64,000 nucleotides of DNA from Streptomyces pluripotens (lineage in GTDB: Bacteria > Actinomycetota > Actinomycetes > Streptomycetales > Streptomycetaceae): the NCBI RefSeq assembly GCF_000802245.2, contig NZ_CP021080.1:3658001-3722000 (forward strand), read 5' to 3'. A program made the position numbers and the translations under genes. Positions 16,277 to 24,562 of this stretch are shown here, one piece after another; position 1 is the first letter of the stretch, and each line of letters begins with the position of its first letter. A model generated the notes under the pieces. That model made no database searches. It worked only from the letters and a program-made list of their open reading frames with translations, and was not told the DNA's origin.

Positions 16277-16861
16277 GAGGGCGTTTATGCAGGTTAGGCC
16301 CTATATGCGATTCTGGTCCCTGCCCTGCTCTGAGGGCTTTCATCCTATAGGCGCCGAATGGCCTTCTCCAGGGCGGAGGCTTGGCCATCCGTCTCGTTCG
16401 CTTCTATACCTGGAAGTCCGTCTGGTTTGACGATGCCACGGAATCGCCTGATGGGCAGCGGAACCGATCCCTCCGGCTCACTCGTGATCACGCTACGCCG
16501 TGAGCGAGCGCAAGCCGTACCCCAGCGACCTGTCCGACGCCCGATGGGCCCTGATCGAGCCGACGTTGACCGCCAGCACGGTGCCCGCCTCGGAATCGAT
16601 GTCGAAGTCGTCAACAGAAACCCGAATACCCGTGGGTTTCACGTCGTGAAAAGGCGCTGGGTGGTCGAGCGGAGTATCGGCTGGATCATGATGCACCGCC
16701 GTCTGGCCCGCGACTACGAGACCCTCACCGCCAGCTCCGAAGTCATGATCCACATCGCTTCGATCGACAACCTCACCAAGCCCATAACGGACGCGACCAC
16801 CCCCACCTGGCGAGGAACCTACTAGGGCGTAAAGGGCGATCCGCCTATTTCAAACGCCCTC
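16277..16861 (+). mobile_element. Internally deleted IS5-family copy
   Basis: A 585-bp derivative of the adjacent element in opposite orientation, with the same termini (GAGGGCGTTT at 16277, AAACGCCCTC ending 16861). It shares a TGA with the complete copy (16274-16276) and has TGA after it (16862-16864). The centre of the transposase is missing. It could be moved in trans by the intact neighbour. Confidence 0.75.
16500..16825 (+). pseudogene. Truncated IS5-family transposase
   Basis: From GTG 16500 the first 25 codons match the intact transposase (KPYPSDLSDARWALIEPTLT), then the sequence jumps, out of frame, to the region before the catalytic Glu (RLGIDVEVVNRNPNTRGFHV, RRWVVERSIGWIMMHRRLAR) and runs to the same TWRGTY end. 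Both Asp residues are lost, so it cannot make a transposase. Confidence 0.85.
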
Positions 16862-16926
16862 TGACGGCAACGATGGCACACAGAGGCCAGGGATCACGAA
16901 CGCCAGCGATCAGCCCGGAGGAAGGC

Positions 16927-16999
16927 GGCGCCCCTGCCCAACGAGCTGCCCGATCCTACGGATCAGAAGGTTGCAGGTTCGAATCCTGCCGGGGCGCCA
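16927..16999 (+). repeat. att core copy 2 within a chimeric tRNA-like sequence
   Basis: Bases 16956-16991 duplicate the tRNA-Arg 3' half exactly (36 bases). The flanks differ from the tRNA yet GGCGCCCC (16927-16934) can pair with GGGGCGCC (16991-16998), closing an acceptor-like stem; the whole unit is 73 bases, the length of the tRNA. The 5' side of the anticodon stem does not pair, so a working tRNA is unlikely. It is best read as an attachment junction between two tandem elements. Confidence 0.65.
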
Positions 17000-17516
17000 G
17001 GTTGATCAGGGCTAAGGTCCCGGAACTCCCAGGTCAGCGAGAGTCCGGGGCCTTCCTCGCCCTGGCGTCTACCACTCTGGCTACAGGTTGCCTACGGCCT
17101 CACCGCACCCTCACTGCCGGAGTTGATCTCCTCAACATCCCCTAAGTGATCTTCCTTGTCCGACATCAACAGCGGCGGGTACCGAATGTCGGCAGACGAC
17201 CGAGCAGGACGCAGCAAGGCCCGTGCGACATCGGCGATACCCCGTGATCGACCTGTCACTTGAATCGCTTGATGCCGTGGGTTACCTGGCTGTCCGGGAC
17301 GTCACGCCAGGTTGTGTCCCTCGTCGTGGGTAGCCGATCACGGTCCGTCGGCTCCGCTTCGGAGCCGTCCGGTACATGCCGCTGCGGGCCGCCTGGCGAT
17401 CGCCACCGGCTCCGGCTCGGTGAGCCCCAATAGAGCACCTCCGACGAAGGAAGTTCGGGCCACGCCCTGGGGATTCCACCACCTTGATCGGCTACACCAC
17501 GAGAAGGGACGCCATC
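17000..17516. other. Noncoding stretch of island, nothing recognised
   Basis: About 500 bases to the right of att copy 2 without a convincing gene, repeat or RNA on either strand. Confidence 0.5.
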
Positions 17517-17969
17517 TCACGCCATGGCACGGCTGGCTGCGGCGACCAGTTCGTCAGTCGCTGCGATGGCGGCCTCGCGGTGGGCAGCCAGGGTGGTGTG
17601 GTCGGTGGCGTCCCGCAGGTTGAACGCGGCCAGGGCGGCCTGACGAGCTGGACCAGCAAGAGATCGTTCAAGGACGGATACCGCGACCAATGGGCCGGTT
17701 ACAGCCGAGCGGGTGGCACGGGAGACCGTGCGGGCTGCCTCTACGGCTTCCTCGGTTGCACCGTTCAGGCGCAGGACTTCGCGATGCCACATGGCCCGCC
17801 GATGGTCGCCTAGGGCGGCCACCAATTCACCCAGAGCCCTGCGCAGCGCCTCTTCCCGCTGGTCAGCACGGGCAGCGCTCTGAGTGATGCGCGCGCTCTT
17901 GATCTGAAGCAATCCGGTCAGAGTTCCCCCAAGCAGTGTGCCGACCACGGCAATAATGCTGGCCCACAT
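17517..17969 (-). CDS. KilB-like plasmid/AICE protein
   Basis: A 150-residue protein resembling the family annotated as KilB in Streptomyces plasmids and integrative elements: one N-terminal membrane segment (SIIAVVGTLLGGTLTGLLQI), a basic/acidic helical stretch (RADQREEALRRALGELVAAL), the DHRRAMWHREVLRL segment and a helical tail with TRSAVTGPLVAV. In pSAM2-like systems kil/spd genes affect pock formation and spread between hyphae. No tra, rep or integrase gene is nearby, so this is probably a leftover of a conjugative element. Assignment is from remembered family pattern. Confidence 0.6.
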   Translation of the reverse strand: MWASIIAVVGTLLGGTLTGLLQIKSARITQSAARADQREEALRRALGELVAALGDHRRAMWHREVLRLNGATEEAVEAARTVSRATRSAVTGPLVAVSVLERSLAGPARQAALAAFNLRDATDHTTLAAHREAAIAATDELVAAASRAMA

Positions 17970-18616
17970 CGAGAAGTCCTCCTTGGACAGCAGTAATGAA
18001 GTGGGCTGAATTCAGCCGCTCCCGTTCAACTCCGTGTTCAACAAGTGCCGTTCCATAGCCACCCCTCCGAGATCCTGCAGTACAGCAGCGAAGTGCAGCA
18101 ACCGCAACGACCGTCGTGCCCGTAGTTCGCATCGAGGAGCGCTGCGTGTCCACCTGTGTGACCCGACGGACAGCTGCGGACATGCGCGGACGCCTGCGGA
18201 CCGTCCCAGCAGGTGAGCGGCACAGCAGCCCAAGGGCGAGTGCCTACTCAAGTTGCTTCGGGACGAAGAGGTTCCGCCACCAAGAAGCTGTGGGAGGGTT
18301 ACAGTGCGCTGACACGGCTGGAGCCCCGAGGCCAACGGGACCGTTCACTTCCCGTCCTCATCACCGCCGTGCCCTCAACGGGACATCGATCCGGCCCACC
18401 GCGCCAGAGGCCAGCGCTCGCCGCTGACAACGCCCTGGCGTCAGCCAGCGTCACCCGGGAAGCTGTGCCAAATGCGTGCCAGATCGTGCGGGGAACCACG
18501 GGGAACAGCGGGGGTTGGCCCCGGTGCTGCCAGTACTCCAACACCGTCCGCCGCAGGTCGGCGCAGCATCCAAACCTCCCAAACCCATGGGCAATCGCTG
18601 CCGATAGCCTGGGCCC
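17970..18616. other. Noncoding stretch of island
   Basis: About 650 bases without a convincing gene. Near its right end, 18478-18512 holds short direct repeats of the type CGGGGAAC, which recur at 19749-19781 behind the next two genes. Confidence 0.5.
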
Positions 18617-19141
18617 GTGTCGAGAACTCAGGAGGCAGAGGGAGCCCTTCAGCTGAAGTGGGAACTGGTGGGCCACGGTTGGGCACGATGCCACCTAGCT
18701 GATGGCTCTCAGGCGGCATCGGTGATCGCCAGTTACTGCACTGACGCGTTGGCAGACCTCGTAGCAGGCACGGGCGAGCTCTTTGGGCAGCGGCGTTCAG
18801 CCCGATTCTTCTTCGACGCCGAGCCCCAAGAGCTTCGCTGGGTGCTCCGCGAAACGAATGACGTGATCAACGTGACCATCTATGAGTTCCCCGACATCGC
18901 GGTCAGCCCCGACCTTCCGGACTCCGACGGCACGGTGATGTGGCAGTCGGCCCATCCGCGTCCCACGTTCGCTCACGCTGTTTTGACTGCGGCCCACACT
19001 GTGCTCAAGGAGCACGACGAGGCCGGCTATCTCGCCAAGTGGGCAATGCATCCCTACCCCGTCGCACTGGTCCAAGACCTCCGCCGGCTGCACGTGCGCG
19101 ATGACGACTGCGACCTGCCCCACGACCTGTCGTGCCCGTAG
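18617..19141 (+). CDS. Conserved hypothetical protein
   Basis: A 174-residue soluble protein of a family I have seen repeatedly in Streptomyces genomes without assigned function. Recognisable pieces are LKWELVGHGWARCHLADGSQ at the start, RFFFDAEPQELRWVLRET in the middle, and a C-terminal helix ending in an acidic, Cys-containing tail. GTG at 18617 is the start; the following AGGAGG is inside the gene, so the ribosome site is weak. No enzyme motif, signal peptide or membrane segment. Confidence 0.7.
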   Translation: MSRTQEAEGALQLKWELVGHGWARCHLADGSQAASVIASYCTDALADLVAGTGELFGQRRSARFFFDAEPQELRWVLRETNDVINVTIYEFPDIAVSPDLPDSDGTVMWQSAHPRPTFAHAVLTAAHTVLKEHDEAGYLAKWAMHPYPVALVQDLRRLHVRDDDCDLPHDLSCP

Positions 19142-19394
19142 GGGCGCGCGTAGCCGTCTCAGTTTCCGTCTCATTCAGCACCGTTCACGGCCGTTCAAGC
19201 GAGACCGAAGCCGGTAGCCGCTCCCACGGCCGAACGCCCATGAACGCAGGTGAACGCCCCCATCCGAGGCCCCCGGGACCACCCCCACAGTTGGAAAGCG
19301 TGTGGAGAGCAACGTGCAAGCGCCCCAACTCGCTTGACATGGTTGAACCGTCGTGAGGTGATCCACCCACGGTGATCCTTTGGGGAGAAGTCTT

Positions 19395-19694
19395 GTGTCG
19401 TGCATGGCCGTGACGCTTGCTGGCGCTGATTCACCGAGTCAACATCTCCAGCTGGCCGCCTTCACGGCGATGGCAGCGGTCGTCTTCATATGGCTGGGAC
19501 GGAGGCAACGCCGCACCGGGCGCAGCCTGGTCGCTCCGAACGAGACGGTGAGAGCGGGCGATCGGCTGATCCAACCGCCGCCGCGTAGCCGCGGCTACCG
19601 AACCGCGGGGTGCGTATGGATCGGCGTCGGAGGCATCTTCGTCTTGCCGGCGGTGTTCAACATCGTGGCCGCAATCCACGAAATCATGCGCTAA
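19395..19694 (+). CDS. Small two-TM membrane protein
   Basis: About 99 residues with two hydrophobic segments (LQLAAFTAMAAVVFIWLG near the start and TAGCVWIGVGGIFVLPAVFN near the end) joined by a basic loop with GRRQRRTGRSL. GTG at 19395 is preferred because GGGGAGAAG lies four bases upstream; ATG at 19404 is the alternative. Function unknown; island cargo. Confidence 0.6.
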   Translation: MSCMAVTLAGADSPSQHLQLAAFTAMAAVVFIWLGRRQRRTGRSLVAPNETVRAGDRLIQPPPRSRGYRTAGCVWIGVGGIFVLPAVFNIVAAIHEIMR

Positions 19695-19900
19695 GAGTCC
19701 AGGTGGCCCGACCCATTGCGCTGGGATGCCAGCGCACCACAACCGCACCAGATCGAGCGGGGAACAGCGGGGAACCACGGTGAGAAGCCGTATCTCAACC
19801 GAACGTGATCCCTTGATTTCTGCTGGTCAGGCATGGTTTTGCTCGGGTTGAGGGAGGGATCGCGACGTCTTGTGTCGGCTTCATGGTCGAGGGGTGCGCG

Positions 19901-20278
19901 GTGGCGTCGGTGCTGGGAATGCTGGAGGAGCGAGAGGCGGCTGTCCGCGTGCGGGTGGAGGGGTTGCGGGAGGAAGTTGCGCGGTTGGCTGAGGTGCTGG
20001 AGGCCGCGGAGATCGAGCTGGACCGGCGGGTGATCGCATGGGAGGAACTACTCGAGGCCCTGGCCGTCTCTGCGGCCGAGTCCACTGCCGTGACCACGGC
20101 TGAGGCGGAGGAGGAAGCGGCGCCGTCGCTTGCGCCGGTGCGGGGCTCGACCGTGCCGCCCTGGCAGGAAGGTTTGCCGGTGACGGTTCTGGCGCTGGAC
20201 TATCAGCAGATTCTGGGCGTGCTGGAACGGCAACGATCCACGGGTCGCGGGCCGCTTCAAGCCAACGAGACACGCTAG
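19901..20278 (+). pseudogene. Truncated coiled-coil protein of a mobile-element-associated family
   Basis: 125 codons from GTG 19901. The heptad-rich start (ASVLGMLEEREAAVRVRVEG then LREEVARLAEVLEAAEIELD) and the VPPWQEGLPVTVLALDYQQI block belong to a short protein family often found near mobile elements in Streptomyces. Intact members, as I recall them, continue past GRGPL for about 60 residues with a helix-turn-helix-like domain; here the frame ends ten codons after it, so the C-terminal half is lost. Function unknown. Confidence 0.55.
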
Positions 20279-20472
20279 CGGCTCCAGAACGACCAAGCAC
20301 TCGCAGCGTAGAAGAAGAGTGTCCAGGACCGCACCACGGGGAAACTTCAGGTCTGCCAACCGGGCGAACCGCAAACAGCGTCGCTCCACAGGCGTTCGAC
20401 TCATCTCGCCACTGAGAACGCATAAACCCCGGGATTACTGCACTGGGCCAGACGGAGTAACGCAACAGAGCA

Positions 20473-21177
20473 ATGGCCCTGAGCTCAGTAGAGAATGGAG
20501 GTGTGAACGGCACAGATGAGGGGGCAACGGGTTCTCGAAGAATGAGTTTTGAGAGTGTGCACAAGTGGTCCGCCACTCTAGCTGCCGTTGTTGCGCTCGC
20601 TTTCTCGATTTACAATTTCGCCGAACTTCAAAAGAAGCCAAAAATCGATGTGACACTTCCTCATCTGTTGCGCACCGGACCGGTAGACAACGGAGTCGTT
20701 TTCCAGATTCAGCCGACGGTGTCCACCAGGTTCAAGACTCAGGATGTCGAGGTAATTCGCGATGCGCATCTGCAGCTGACTCCGGTCGGCTCGATTTCAT
20801 CTCTAAAGAAGCCGATCTTCTACTGGCATGAAACCGGAACGTACGTATACGATTTCTCCTCAGATGAGGTCAATTATCGCTGGACCAGCGACCCTGCACC
20901 GTTTGTTGTCAGTCAGGACAAACCTCAGCAGCCCACACTCGCATTCTGGGCGGACAATTGGACCTTTCAACCGGGTCAGTACGAGGGATCGCTTCGGTTG
21001 AGTCGATCGGAGAACCATAGTCCTTTGATTGAGAATTTCTGCTTGATCATTTCAAAGGGTGCCGCTAATGAAATTCGCGGTGCAGCGCAACGGCGGATCT
21101 TCTTTTTCCGCGATGATCTACCCAAGTTCCACTCCTCTGGTAAATCTCCCCAGTGTTATCGTAGGGAAACGGATTGA
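20473..21177 (+). CDS. Membrane-anchored protein of unknown function (low GC)
   Basis: A 234-residue orphan with one membrane segment near residues 34-52 (ATLAAVVALAFSIYNFAEL) and a ~180-residue outside domain rich in aromatic residues and strands (ILQ-type pattern, TYVYDFSSDEVNYRWTSDPA). Base composition is clearly lower in GC and third positions much less G/C-biased than the surroundings, which points to recent transfer. ATG 20473 has only a distant GGAG; ATG 20542 (MSFESVHKW) is an alternative start. No recognised domain. Confidence 0.65.
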   Translation: MALSSVENGGVNGTDEGATGSRRMSFESVHKWSATLAAVVALAFSIYNFAELQKKPKIDVTLPHLLRTGPVDNGVVFQIQPTVSTRFKTQDVEVIRDAHLQLTPVGSISSLKKPIFYWHETGTYVYDFSSDEVNYRWTSDPAPFVVSQDKPQQPTLAFWADNWTFQPGQYEGSLRLSRSENHSPLIENFCLIISKGAANEIRGAAQRRIFFFRDDLPKFHSSGKSPQCYRRETD

Positions 21178-21784
21178 GGGCTCTTTCCGGTCAGTGGCCC
21201 TCCGGGCCGTTAGTTGCAGTAGGAGTTCGGTCCGGTTGGCCCATGACGGCCGCGGTGCTTCGGGGTGTGGGTCGCCGTGGTCTCGATGAGTCGCTGCGTC
21301 CGCCGACGTTGTCGTCACGTGCGGAAGTAAGGAACCGGCCTCGCCAGGGCTTCGGCGATCTGCCAGGCCAACTCCTCGACGACCCGGAGAATAACTCGTT
21401 GGGGCCCTCGCATTGCCACGGTGACGAGAGGGCCTGATGGGCCATATGCGGCTCGTCGGAGCAGGCGGGGCGGGTTCGGTCGTACTGCTTGCTTTTGGCG
21501 AGGTCAGGAGGGCCGCAGTGAACACGTTCGGCCGCGTCTCTCGGGTTCAGCCGCACGGCCAGCCGCCCTCACCCGCGAGCCCGCCCCCCTGACCCGGGCG
21601 TTCCGCTGCAGGACGGCACAGCAACTGCCGCCAGAGGCCCGAGCTTCCCAGGCTGATGGCGTCAGGGGGAGGCGCCTGGAGCATGGCGGGGAACCGTCGT
21701 GGGTGGTTCGGGTGTTTTGGCTTCAAGGCGGGTGGTGTTTCTACTCTGGTGTTCTTTCGGAGCCATGTAGGTCGGGGGGATCAA
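21178..21784. other. Noncoding stretch before the STAND operon
   Basis: About 600 bases with no convincing gene. An inverted repeat GGGCCCTC...GAGAGGGCC lies at about 21401-21432 and may terminate the preceding transcript. The last ~60 bases should hold the promoter of the two-gene STAND system. Confidence 0.5.
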
Positions 21785-22210
21785 GTGGGTGCTGAGATCG
21801 TGCAGTTGGTCGGGCAGGCGGGCCCGGCGGTGACAGCCGCGGTGGGCGCGTACGGGGCGGCCGTGCTGACCCGGGCGCAGGATGCTGCTGCCGAGGCGAC
21901 GGTCGGTCTGGGGCAGCGGATCCTGCAACTGCTCTGGCGGCGCGGGGACGAGGCGGGCCGGACGGAGTTGGAGCGGGTGGTGGGTGAGGCTGTCGACGAG
22001 CGGGACGATGTCTACTCCGCGGCTGTGCTGGGCCGGTTGCTGAGGCGTGCGTTGCAGGAGGATCCCGTGCTGCGGGAGGAACTGTCGGCCCTGTTGCCTG
22101 CCCCGGCCGCAGGCGCGGTCAGCGTCACGGCTTCTGGCGAGCGGTCGATCGCCGCGCAGCAGATCGGGACCGCTATCTCTGGTGACGGTCACACCCTGCC
22201 GCGGTCGTGA
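21785..22210 (+). CDS. Helical partner protein of STAND system
   Basis: A 141-residue protein from GTG 21785, behind GGGGGGA. The body is helical, with an Ala/Gly-rich hydrophobic stretch (GPAVTAAVGAYGAAVLTRA) and a charged helical part (RRGDEAGRTELERVVGEAV). It ends in a motif, SGERSIAAQQIGTAISGD, that reappears almost unchanged at the start of the next protein (RGDRSIAAQHIGNAFTGD). The stop overlaps the next start by GTGA, so the two are translationally coupled. In the conflict systems I know, such short repeated modules couple an effector or adaptor to a STAND sensor; here that is inference. The hydrophobic stretch could be membrane-active. Confidence 0.7.
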   Translation: MGAEIVQLVGQAGPAVTAAVGAYGAAVLTRAQDAAAEATVGLGQRILQLLWRRGDEAGRTELERVVGEAVDERDDVYSAAVLGRLLRRALQEDPVLREELSALLPAPAAGAVSVTASGERSIAAQQIGTAISGDGHTLPRS

Positions 22211-24498
22211 GCACGGACGGGGCCGCGGCCGGGCCGCGGATCGAGGCGAGGGGGGATCGCTCGATCGCCGCCCAGCACATCGGCAACGCCTTCACGGGTG
22301 ATGTTGTGCTGCCGGCTGAGGTGTTGCAGGCGGCGGAGACCGTCGCTGCGGCGCCGGGTACGTCGAACCTGCCGCCGTCGCCCCTGTGCCTGGGGCGTCA
22401 GGACGAACTGGCTTGGCTGCGGCGCGCCCTGGCCGGTCAGTGTGAGGGGGCGATCACGCAGAGCGGGACCGTGCACGGGCTGGGTGGGATCGGCAAGAGC
22501 ACGCTCGCCCTGCACTACGCCCACTGTCACCGTGGCGACTACACGCTGATCTGGTGGATCAACGCCGCTTCTCCCGACGAGATCGAGTCATCCCTGGCCG
22601 GCCTGACCCAGACTCTGGTTCCCGGCTGGGCCGCAACGGCCGGGCGCGGAGCGCAGGTGGCGTGGGCGCGGCAGTGGCTGGCCTGGCATCCGGGCTGGCT
22701 GCTCATCTACGACAACGTCGAGGACCCCGACGACATCGGCCCCTATACCGGGGCACTGCACCAGGGGCACCACCTGGCCACCAGCCGCCGCGCCCTCGGC
22801 TGGCCCGACACCGCCCCCACCCTGGCCCTGGGCACCCTCCGCCCGGACGACGCCACCACCCTGTTGTGCCGTCTCGTCTTCAAGGACGCCACCCCCACTG
22901 CGCGTCAGCGGGCCGCTGCCGATGCGCTGGCCGCTGACCTGGGACACCTTCCGCTGGCGATCAAGCAGGCCGGCGCCTACCTCGCCCAGAACCGTGGCAT
23001 CAGCCTCGACGCCTATCGCCGGCGTCTGGGCAGCAAACTCGACAGGACCGCCCACGGCCTGGACGCCGAACGCACCCTCGCCCGCGTCTGGAACGTCACC
23101 CTCCACGTCCTGGAGCAAGCCGATCCGCTGGCCGTCCAGGTGCTGCACACCGCCGCCTGGCTCGCCCCCGACGACATCCCCCACACCCTGCTCACCCCGC
23201 CCGGCACCGACCCGGACGACATCGCGGAAGCCCTCGGCACCCTGGCCGCCTACAGCATGATCACCACCACCGACACCACCCTCAGCATCCACCGCCTGGT
23301 CCAAACCGTCCTCCGCGCGCCCCGAACCAGCGACACCCCGCAGCGACCCCGGCACCTCCGAGGACGCGACAGCGCCGAACAAGCAGTCCTCCACAGCCTC
23401 ACCCCGCCCCCAGGCCAGGACAGTCCCCCTGACAGCCAGTGGGACACCCTCACCCCGCACCTCGTCACCCTCGCCGCCACAGCTCCACCCGGACACCACA
23501 ACGCCTCCCTCACCGACGCGTACACCACCACTGCCAACCGCCTCCACCGCCAAGGCCACACCGCCCGCACCATCCCTCTGTACGAGGCCACCCTCGCCCA
23601 GTACGAGCAGGTCCTGGGCGAGACCCACCCCTCCACCCTGGCCAGCCGCAACAACCTCGCCCACGCCTACCAAGCAGCGGGGGACCTGGGGCGGGCCATC
23701 CCTCTGTACGAGGCCACCCTCGCCCAGTACGAGCAGGTCCTGGGCGAGACCCACCCCTCCACCCTGGCCAGCCGCAACAACCTCGCCGGCGCCTACGAAT
23801 CGGCGGGGGACCTGGGGCGGGCCATCCCTCTGTACGAGGCCACCCTCGCCCAGCGTAAGCAGGTCCTGGGCGTCATCCACCCGAGCACCTTGTTGAGCCG
23901 CAACAACCTCGCCCACGCTTACTACGCGGTGGGGGACCTGGGGCGGGCCATCCCCCTGCTGGAGGTCACCCTCGCCCTTCGTGAGCAGGTCTTGGGCGAT
24001 GCCCACCCCGATACCTTGTTGAGCCGCAACAATCTCGCCGGTGCCTTCTACGCGGTGGGGGACCTGGGGCGGGCTATCCCTCTGTACGAGGCCACTCTCG
24101 CCCAGTGCGAGCAGGTCTTGGGCGATGCCCACCCCGATACCTTGTTGAGCCGCAACAATCTCGCCGGTGCCTTCTACGCGGTGGGGGACCTGGGGCGGGC
24201 TATCCCTCTGTACGAGGCCACTCTCGCCCAGTGCGAGCAGGTCTTGGGCGATGCCCACCCCGACACCCTGGCCAGCCGCAACAACCTCGCCCACGCTTAC
24301 TACGCGGTGGGGGACCTGGGGCGGGCCATCCCCCTGCTGGAGGTCACCCTCGCCCTTCGTGAGCAGGTCCTGGGCGATGCCCACCCCGACACCCTGGCCA
24401 GCCGCAACAACCTTGCTGCCGCCCTGCAACCGCAGCAGTCGACTACGACCGACAACCGCCCTGAGGGGCCGAATGGCAGCCTCTTCGGCTCTGGTTGA
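22207..24498 (+). CDS. STAND NTPase: NB-ARC with near-identical TPR repeats
   Basis: A 763-residue AP-ATPase of the STAND class. After the shared RSIAAQ motif comes NB-ARC: Walker A GLGGIGKST (about residue 95), Walker B WLLIYDNVED, a TSRR sensor and GHLPLAIKQAGAYL (GxP). A winged-helix region follows (VLHTAAWLAPDDIPHTLL, ...TLSIHRLVQTVL). The C-terminal third is seven 42-residue TPR units of the kinesin-light-chain type (AIPLYEATLAQ...HPDTLASRNNLAHAYYAVGDLGR split over two lines), nearly identical at DNA level. STAND proteins are ligand-triggered oligomerising switches; many defend against phage. No effector domain is fused, so the upstream gene may supply it. It ends 15 bases before att copy 3. 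Confidence 0.88.
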   Translation: MSTDGAAAGPRIEARGDRSIAAQHIGNAFTGDVVLPAEVLQAAETVAAAPGTSNLPPSPLCLGRQDELAWLRRALAGQCEGAITQSGTVHGLGGIGKSTLALHYAHCHRGDYTLIWWINAASPDEIESSLAGLTQTLVPGWAATAGRGAQVAWARQWLAWHPGWLLIYDNVEDPDDIGPYTGALHQGHHLATSRRALGWPDTAPTLALGTLRPDDATTLLCRLVFKDATPTARQRAAADALAADLGHLPLAIKQAGAYLAQNRGISLDAYRRRLGSKLDRTAHGLDAERTLARVWNVTLHVLEQADPLAVQVLHTAAWLAPDDIPHTLLTPPGTDPDDIAEALGTLAAYSMITTTDTTLSIHRLVQTVLRAPRTSDTPQRPRHLRGRDSAEQAVLHSLTPPPGQDSPPDSQWDTLTPHLVTLAATAPPGHHNASLTDAYTTTANRLHRQGHTARTIPLYEATLAQYEQVLGETHPSTLASRNNLAHAYQAAGDLGRAIPLYEATLAQYEQVLGETHPSTLASRNNLAGAYESAGDLGRAIPLYEATLAQRKQVLGVIHPSTLLSRNNLAHAYYAVGDLGRAIPLLEVTLALREQVLGDAHPDTLLSRNNLAGAFYAVGDLGRAIPLYEATLAQCEQVLGDAHPDTLLSRNNLAGAFYAVGDLGRAIPLYEATLAQCEQVLGDAHPDTLASRNNLAHAYYAVGDLGRAIPLLEVTLALREQVLGDAHPDTLASRNNLAAALQPQQSTTTDNRPEGPNGSLFGSG
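23569..24430 (+). repeat. Seven 126-bp tandem repeats (TPR units)
   Basis: Tandem 126-bp units within the STAND gene, each encoding one 42-residue TPR. Differences are concentrated at a few codons (LYEATLAQ versus LLEVTLAL, HAY versus GAF/GAY, ASRN versus LSRN), and whole blocks are shared between non-adjacent units, which indicates recent duplication and gene conversion. Confidence 0.9.
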
Positions 24499-24513
24499 CC
24501 GAACTCCACAGAG

Positions 24514-24554
24514 CTACGGATCAGAAGGTTGCAGGTTCGACTCCTGCCGAGTGC
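24514..24554 (+). repeat. att core copy 3 (tRNA-Arg 3' half)
   Basis: Forty-one bases matching tRNA-Arg from the anticodon loop to the acceptor end with a single difference (CGACTCC for CGAATCC). The following CAGTTCAGA-GCCC also matches the flank of the intact tRNA. This is the attR-like right end of the island. Confidence 0.85.
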
Positions 24555-24562
24555 GCGCAGTT

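Noticed and set aside
22588..24429. 613-codon open frame antisense to the STAND gene
   Set aside because: It arises from G/C-rich third positions and repeats on the coding strand; its protein is repetitive Gly/Val/Gln-rich with no family similarity.
23569..24430. Regular repeats considered as CRISPR
   Set aside because: The 126-bp units are contiguous, coding and have no spacers; they are TPR units. No CRISPR array seen anywhere in the window.
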